Source: JAZDLM01 sp043801895
GTDB lineage: Bacteria > Patescibacteriota > Kazan-3B-28
Direction of reading: 5' to 3'
DNA: 26,723 nt
Assembly (NCBI GenBank): GCA_043801895.1
Contig: JAZDLM010000054.1
Location: 1-26,723 of the forward strand
Position 1 is the first letter of the stretch; the number at the start of each line of letters is the position of its first letter. Positions 24,844 to 26,723 of the stretch are shown piece after piece. The position numbers and the translations under genes were made by a program. Below the pieces are notes generated by a model, which had not been told where the DNA came from, made no database searches, and saw only the letters and a program-made list of their open reading frames with translations.

Positions 24844-25416
24844 CTATTCCCTCTGCCGAGCTTGGGCTATCTGCTCTTTGAGCTTCTGATAATGTGGCTC
24901 CAATTCTGCCTTACAAGTATCTAACGAGAGGATAGAGTGTTTTTCTTCGAGCTTCTTTTCAATAAAGTCTAGACACTCATCGAAGTCGGCATACCGCTTA
25001 CCTAAAAAGGCAAGGGCGACAAGAAAGCCCCGCGGGTGAAGGAACCGATAACAATCAGCATTAGCGCAAATCTCGGCTTCCAGTGATTTGTAAGGCAGAT
25101 CTCCGTGGTGAGCCTCAACGCAGTTTACAATCTGCTCGCTTATCTCGTTAGTTAGATTGAACTGTGCCAAGAAATCTCTTGCAGCCTCTGCACTAAGGCG
25201 AGCGTGCTCCACGAGCTTACCCGCCTGAGCCGCTTCTCCCAACTTTAAGTCCATCAAGTAAGTCCCAATTTGGACTATATCTACATTAGCGCCTAATACG
25301 TTAGCCAACCTAGCGGCTACTGCGGTTGCCAAATCTAAATGCGGTGGAGCGGGAGTCCCATATTTCTCAATTTCATCGAGGGCATATTTCTTTGCCTGAC
25401 TGATAATTTCGTCCAT
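24844..25416 (-). CDS. HD-superfamily-like protein with degenerate metal site (190 aa)
   Basis: This all-helical 190-aa protein follows the HD phosphohydrolase layout: an early His (PPHLDLATAVA), a helix where HD is usual but M-D is found (YLMDLKLGEAA), then VEHARLSAEAARDFL, the H-H pair VEAHHGD and a late Asp (ANADCYRF). The HD doublet is therefore incomplete, so enzymatic activity is doubtful. The fold assignment is moderate and the function unknown. It is a single gene flanked by the 66-bp direct repeat. An extended -10 (TGATAAGAT) lies 6 nt before the ATG, so the mRNA is probably leaderless. Confidence 0.75.
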   Translation of the reverse strand: MDEIISQAKKYALDEIEKYGTPAPPHLDLATAVAARLANVLGANVDIVQIGTYLMDLKLGEAAQAGKLVEHARLSAEAARDFLAQFNLTNEISEQIVNCVEAHHGDLPYKSLEAEICANADCYRFLHPRGFLVALAFLGKRYADFDECLDFIEKKLEEKHSILSLDTCKAELEPHYQKLKEQIAQARQRE

Positions 25417-25422
25417 GGCCCT

Positions 25423-25431
25423 ATCTTATCA
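25423..25431 (-). promoter_or_regulatory. Extended -10 6 nt before the HD-like gene
   Basis: On the minus strand TGATAAGAT (TG-N plus TAAGAT) is followed by AGGGCC and then the ATG. There is no Shine-Dalgarno site. The spacing matches that at the protease, ruvB and trxB starts. Confidence 0.4.
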
Positions 25432-25450
25432 GTTCCAGCTTCACTTTACT

Positions 25451-25485
25451 GTCACAAAATAAGTCAATCCCATAAAGGATTTTAC
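25451..25485 (-). promoter_or_regulatory. Intergenic module related to the flank of tRNA-Glu
   Basis: GTCA...AAAATA...TCCCATAAAGGA...TTTTAC here is similar to 26055-26090 (GTCAAATAAAA...TCCCACAAAGGA...TTTTAT). Both are followed by TGGTRGYGC. It includes a weak minus-strand hairpin, AATCC-TTTATG-GGATT, followed by a T-rich run. It may act as a terminator for upstream transcripts. Confidence 0.5.
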
Positions 25486-25551
25486 TGGTGGTGCATTCTG
25501 GATGCGAAGTCCGTCCGAAGCTGAAAGCGTAGGGGGAAAGTGGGAACTTGG
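25486..25551. repeat. 66-bp direct repeat, copy B
   Basis: Exact copy of 24747-24812, 739 bp away. It lies between the HD-like gene and the terminator of the 105-aa gene. On the minus strand it ends in CACCACCA directly before the terminator-like module, a layout that mimics the 3' end of tRNA-Glu. A tRNA fold could not be made: the putative T stem does not pair. Confidence 0.95.
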
Positions 25552-25577
25552 TTAAAGGAGAATGGGAGCACTTGGGT

Positions 25578-25610
25578 AAAAGAAAACACCGTTCTTGCCC
25601 TGAACGGTGT
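25578..25610 (-). terminator. Intrinsic terminator of the 105-aa gene
   Basis: On the minus strand a perfect 9-bp stem ACACCGTTC/GAACGGTGT with a 7-nt loop is followed by TTTCTTTT. It lies 46 nt after the stop of the hypothetical gene. The stem, loop and T tract are all typical of Rho-independent terminators. Confidence 0.85.
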
Positions 25611-25655
25611 GTAAGTAAGACAACAGAATGATTGGTGGGCAATAGCCAACAAGGT

Positions 25656-25973
25656 TCAGTCGAGCAGAACAACTACATCCGCGTACTTCTCCCCATCGGG
25701 ATCTTTACCCCTCCATGAGGCTGTGGCGCAAAAACCGTGGGCTGTCAAGGTGTCAATGCAACGTTGCACGGCAACCTCACCAACATCGACGAACTCACTC
25801 GGCACCACGACTCTATCCCTCCCCTCAGAAGCGGCACGCTCGATGAGTGGTAGCCAGGCAGACTCATATCGTTGTTCGGGGGACGACCTTACGCCTAGCT
25901 GAACTGATTTTCTTTCGACCGCCCGTTTTCGGATTTGAGCCACCCGTTCAGCATCTGACAAGGCGCTAGACAT
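25656..25973 (-). CDS. Hypothetical protein (105 aa)
   Basis: I chose the ATG at 25971-25973, because GAGGAG lies 8 nt upstream. A longer frame to a TTG at 26012 would add 13 residues. The product begins with a basic helix (AERVAQIRKRAVERKSVQLG), then a helical middle (WLPLIERAASEGRDR), and ends with VVVPSEFVDVGEVAVQRCIDTLTAHGF and a strand-like tail. The middle and end could be a small winged-helix-like or alpha/beta fold, but no family is recognised. It has a promoter (26031-26059) and a terminator of its own, so it is an independent unit beside the tRNA cluster. Confidence 0.7.
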   Translation of the reverse strand: MSSALSDAERVAQIRKRAVERKSVQLGVRSSPEQRYESAWLPLIERAASEGRDRVVVPSEFVDVGEVAVQRCIDTLTAHGFCATASWRGKDPDGEKYADVVVLLD

Positions 25974-26030
25974 TTCTGCTCTCCTCGCAAGGGGCATCAC
26001 ATAGCCCCCCAATGTGATTTAACTGGGTTG

Positions 26031-26059
26031 AGCATAGTTCCAAGTTGGCTGGATGTCAA
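26031..26059 (-). promoter_or_regulatory. Promoter of the 105-aa gene
   Basis: On the minus strand TTGACA (26054-26059), a 17-nt spacer and TATGCT (26031-26036). The leader is about 50 nt with GAGGAG before the ATG. The promoter overlaps the end of the tRNA-cluster terminator. Confidence 0.65.
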
Positions 26060-26090
26060 ATAAAATACAGTCCCACAAAGGAGATTTTAT
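26059..26090 (-). terminator. Terminator after tRNA-Glu
   Basis: An AATAAAAT.../...ATTTTATT inverted repeat with an inner TCC/GGA stem starts right after the encoded CCA of tRNA-Glu on the minus strand, and is followed by a T-rich stretch. It probably ends the tRNA-cluster transcript. Confidence 0.6.
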
Positions 26091-26165
26091 TGGTAGCGCC
26101 ACGGGGAATCGAACCCCGGTTCTCAGCTTGAAAAGCTGATGTCCTAACCGTTAGACGATGGCGCC
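26091..26165 (-). tRNA. tRNA-Glu(UUC)
   Basis: Acceptor GGCGCCA/TGGCGCT (one G-T pair), D arm GTCT...GGAC, anticodon stem TCAGC/GCTGA closing the loop TTTTCAA with anticodon TTC (Glu), T arm CGGGG-TTCGATT-CCCCG, A73 and an encoded CCA. Confidence 0.96.
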
Positions 26166-26195
26166 ATCTTTTAAGAATCAGGAGAGTAGCCCATG

Positions 26196-26302
26196 CTACG
26201 TTCTGCTGTACAGCAGAACTACGCAGGGCGGTCTTCGCTTTGGTTTTTATATAAATCTGCTAGTGTAAGCCAGGCGTAGTCCGTCAGCTGACGGACGAAG
26301 AC
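26196..26302. repeat. Palindromic repeat cluster between tRNA-Glu and tRNA-Lys
   Basis: Two perfect palindromes lie in this spacer. GTTCTGCTG-TA-CAGCAGAAC (26200-26219) has its 18-bp core flanked by CTACG on both sides. GTCCGTCAG-CTGACGGAC (26279-26296) is set between CGTAG and CGAAG. The pairs CTACGC/GCGTAG and GTCTTCG/CGAAGAC also link the two halves. The second palindrome starts a few bases after the CCA of tRNA-Lys(CUU) on the minus strand and may act as its terminator. Confidence 0.7.
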
Positions 26303-26377
26303 TGGTGGGCGCAGAAGGATTCGAACCTTCGGCCAATCGCTTAAGAGGCGACTGCTCTACCGCTGAGCTATGCGCCC
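26303..26377 (-). tRNA. tRNA-Lys(CUU)
   Basis: Acceptor GGGCGCA/TGCGCCC, D arm GCTC...GAGC, anticodon stem GTCGC/GCGAT closing the loop CTCTTAA with anticodon CTT (Lys), T arm GAAGG-TTCGAAT-CCTTC, A73 and an encoded CCA. Confidence 0.96.
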
Positions 26378-26435
26378 ACTATAGACGCGAGATAAATCAA
26401 GCCACGCGCTTTGGCACTCCCAGGAGGGCTCGAAC

Positions 26436-26455
26436 CCGCCTGCCGGTAGGCAGGC
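26436..26455 (-). repeat. Palindromic insertion in the T arm of the outer tRNA
   Basis: GCCTGCC-TACC-GGCAGGC plus flanking G residues separates the two strands of the T stem. Removing about 20 nt restores GGAGG-TTCGAGC-CCTCC exactly. The insert ends are ambiguous by a few G residues. No other copy of this hairpin was seen in the window. Confidence 0.7.
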
Positions 26456-26483
26456 CTCCGACCTGTCCGATAAGATTTTCATA

Positions 26484-26559
26484 TGGCGCCCGCAAGAGGA
26501 TTTGAACCCCTGACCTTTGGAACCGGAATCCAACGCTCTATCCACTGAGCTATGCGGGC
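26484..26559 (-). tRNA. tRNA-Arg(CCG), nested
   Basis: A complete tRNA: acceptor GCCCGCA/TGCGGGC, D arm GCTC...GAGC, anticodon stem TTGGA/TCCAA closing TTCCGGT with anticodon CCG (Arg), variable loop AGGTC, T arm AGGGG-TTCAAAT-CCTCT, G73 and an encoded CCA. It lies wholly within the anticodon loop of the outer tRNA-like gene, in the same orientation. Confidence 0.95.
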
Positions 26560-26633
26560 TTCAATTTTATCGGTAATCGGACCGCTCTAATCCACTGAGC
26601 TACGGGAGCATGCTATCAAACAGTTATCTACAC

Positions 26634-26709
26634 TGGGGTGGGCGAAGGGGATCGGACCCTCGACCGCCCGGACCACAACCGGGAGCTCTACCACTGAGCT
26701 ACGCCCACC
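26634..26709 (-). tRNA. tRNA-His(GUG)
   Basis: Acceptor GTGGGCG/CGCCCAC with the extra G-1 opposite C73, as required for histidine identity. D arm GCTC...GAGC, anticodon stem CCCGG/CCGGG closing TTGTGGT with anticodon GTG (His), T stem GAGGG/CCCTT and an encoded CCA. The T loop reads TCCGATC, so position 55 is C instead of the near-universal T. Confidence 0.94.
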
Positions 26710-26723
26710 CTACTATAGATAAC

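Larger units (their letters stand above)
26412..26609 (-). tRNA. Interrupted outer tRNA (Arg-like) enclosing tRNA-Arg(CCG)
   Basis: The two ends form a tRNA frame: acceptor GCTCCCG/TGGGAGT (two G-T pairs), T8-A9, D arm GCTC...GAGC with GG, anticodon stem GTCCG/CGGAC (extendable to GTCCGAT/ATCGGAC), variable loop AGGTC, T stem GGAGG/CCTCC, T loop TTCGAGC, G73 and CCA. The anticodon loop is interrupted by tRNA-Arg(CCG) plus 16-18 nt upstream and about 9-14 nt downstream. A 20-nt palindromic insert splits the T arm (about 26436-26455). The variable loop and G73 match the inner tRNA-Arg, so an Arg origin is likely, but the anticodon cannot be assigned. The seven bases before the 3' stem (ATCTTAT) would read CTT. 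It could be a pseudogene or a gene needing unusual processing. Confidence 0.75.

Noticed and set aside
25486..25551. 66-bp repeat as a degenerate tRNA (minus strand ends CACCACCA)
   Set aside because: The would-be T stem strands CGGAC and CCAGA do not pair, and no D or anticodon arm is found.
25421..25672. 83-aa minus-strand frame across repeat B and the terminator
   Set aside because: It spans an intrinsic terminator and a non-coding direct repeat and has no Shine-Dalgarno site.
26305..26545. Frames of 62-66 aa across the tRNA cluster on both strands
   Set aside because: These are translations of tRNA genes and their complements, a well-known source of false proteins.
26412..26609. Group I intron in the outer tRNA
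   Set aside because: The insert is only about 100-110 nt, mostly a tRNA, and shows no group I core elements.
1..26723. CRISPR array, insertion sequence transposase, phage genes or toxin-antitoxin pair
   Set aside because: No regularly spaced repeats, transposase motifs, integrase or recognisable toxin/antitoxin genes were seen.

Overview
The window looks like a chromosomal piece of a Candidate Phyla Radiation (Patescibacteria) bacterium. This is an inference from gene content and style: compact operons, an S8 protease with NBR1-like repeats, a giant kelch/Big/dockerin-like surface protein, a minimal MetRS, few Shine-Dalgarno sites, and small palindromic repeats near tRNAs. TGA is a normal stop (for example at the ends of uppP and the 68-aa membrane gene), so the UGA-recoding CPR lineages are unlikely.

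Layout. 1-9164 (minus): a surface/envelope operon read from a consensus promoter at 9217-9245. It holds a 1792-aa kelch/Ig-like/dockerin-like protein and then three tandem paralogous double-anchored proteins (596 aa, 539 aa and one cut by the window edge). 9301-15058 (minus): an S8 protease, UppP, a COG2426-like membrane protein, RuvB, a 68-aa membrane protein and a PH-MshEN fusion, tightly packed. 15098-15264 (plus): a promoter, a broken 5' tRNA copy and tRNA-Lys(UUU), followed by about 160 bp of hairpins. 15471-17013: a divergent lipoprotein and a PRC-barrel protein. 16996-20906 (minus): metG, an EamA-type transporter, tatD and a short CCA-adding enzyme. 21066-21704 (plus): recX. 21675-24195 (minus): trxB, glutamate dehydrogenase and a glutaredoxin-like gene. 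24295-24483: a 62-aa aspartate-rich protein with its own promoter and terminator. 24747-26090: two small genes (a degenerate HD-like protein and an unknown 105-aa protein) set among repeated intergenic modules. 26091-26709 (minus): a tRNA cluster with Glu, Lys(CUU), Arg(CCG) and His, plus a tRNA gene that encloses tRNA-Arg.

The most unusual feature is at 26412-26609. A complete tRNA-Arg(CCG) sits inside the anticodon loop of another tRNA-like gene whose acceptor, D, anticodon and T stems still pair. The same outer gene also carries a 20-nt palindromic insertion in its T arm. Other points of interest are an exact 66-bp direct repeat flanking the HD-like gene, -10 boxes placed 6 nt before start codons (possible leaderless mRNAs), the PH-MshEN fusion, and the tandem surface-protein family.

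How the genes fit together. The left third builds the cell surface. The middle links envelope maintenance (UppP, protease, PH-MshEN) with recombination (RuvB, RecX). The right part handles tRNA supply and charging (MetRS, CCA enzyme, tRNAs) and thiol and amino-nitrogen redox chemistry (TrxB, GDH, glutaredoxin).
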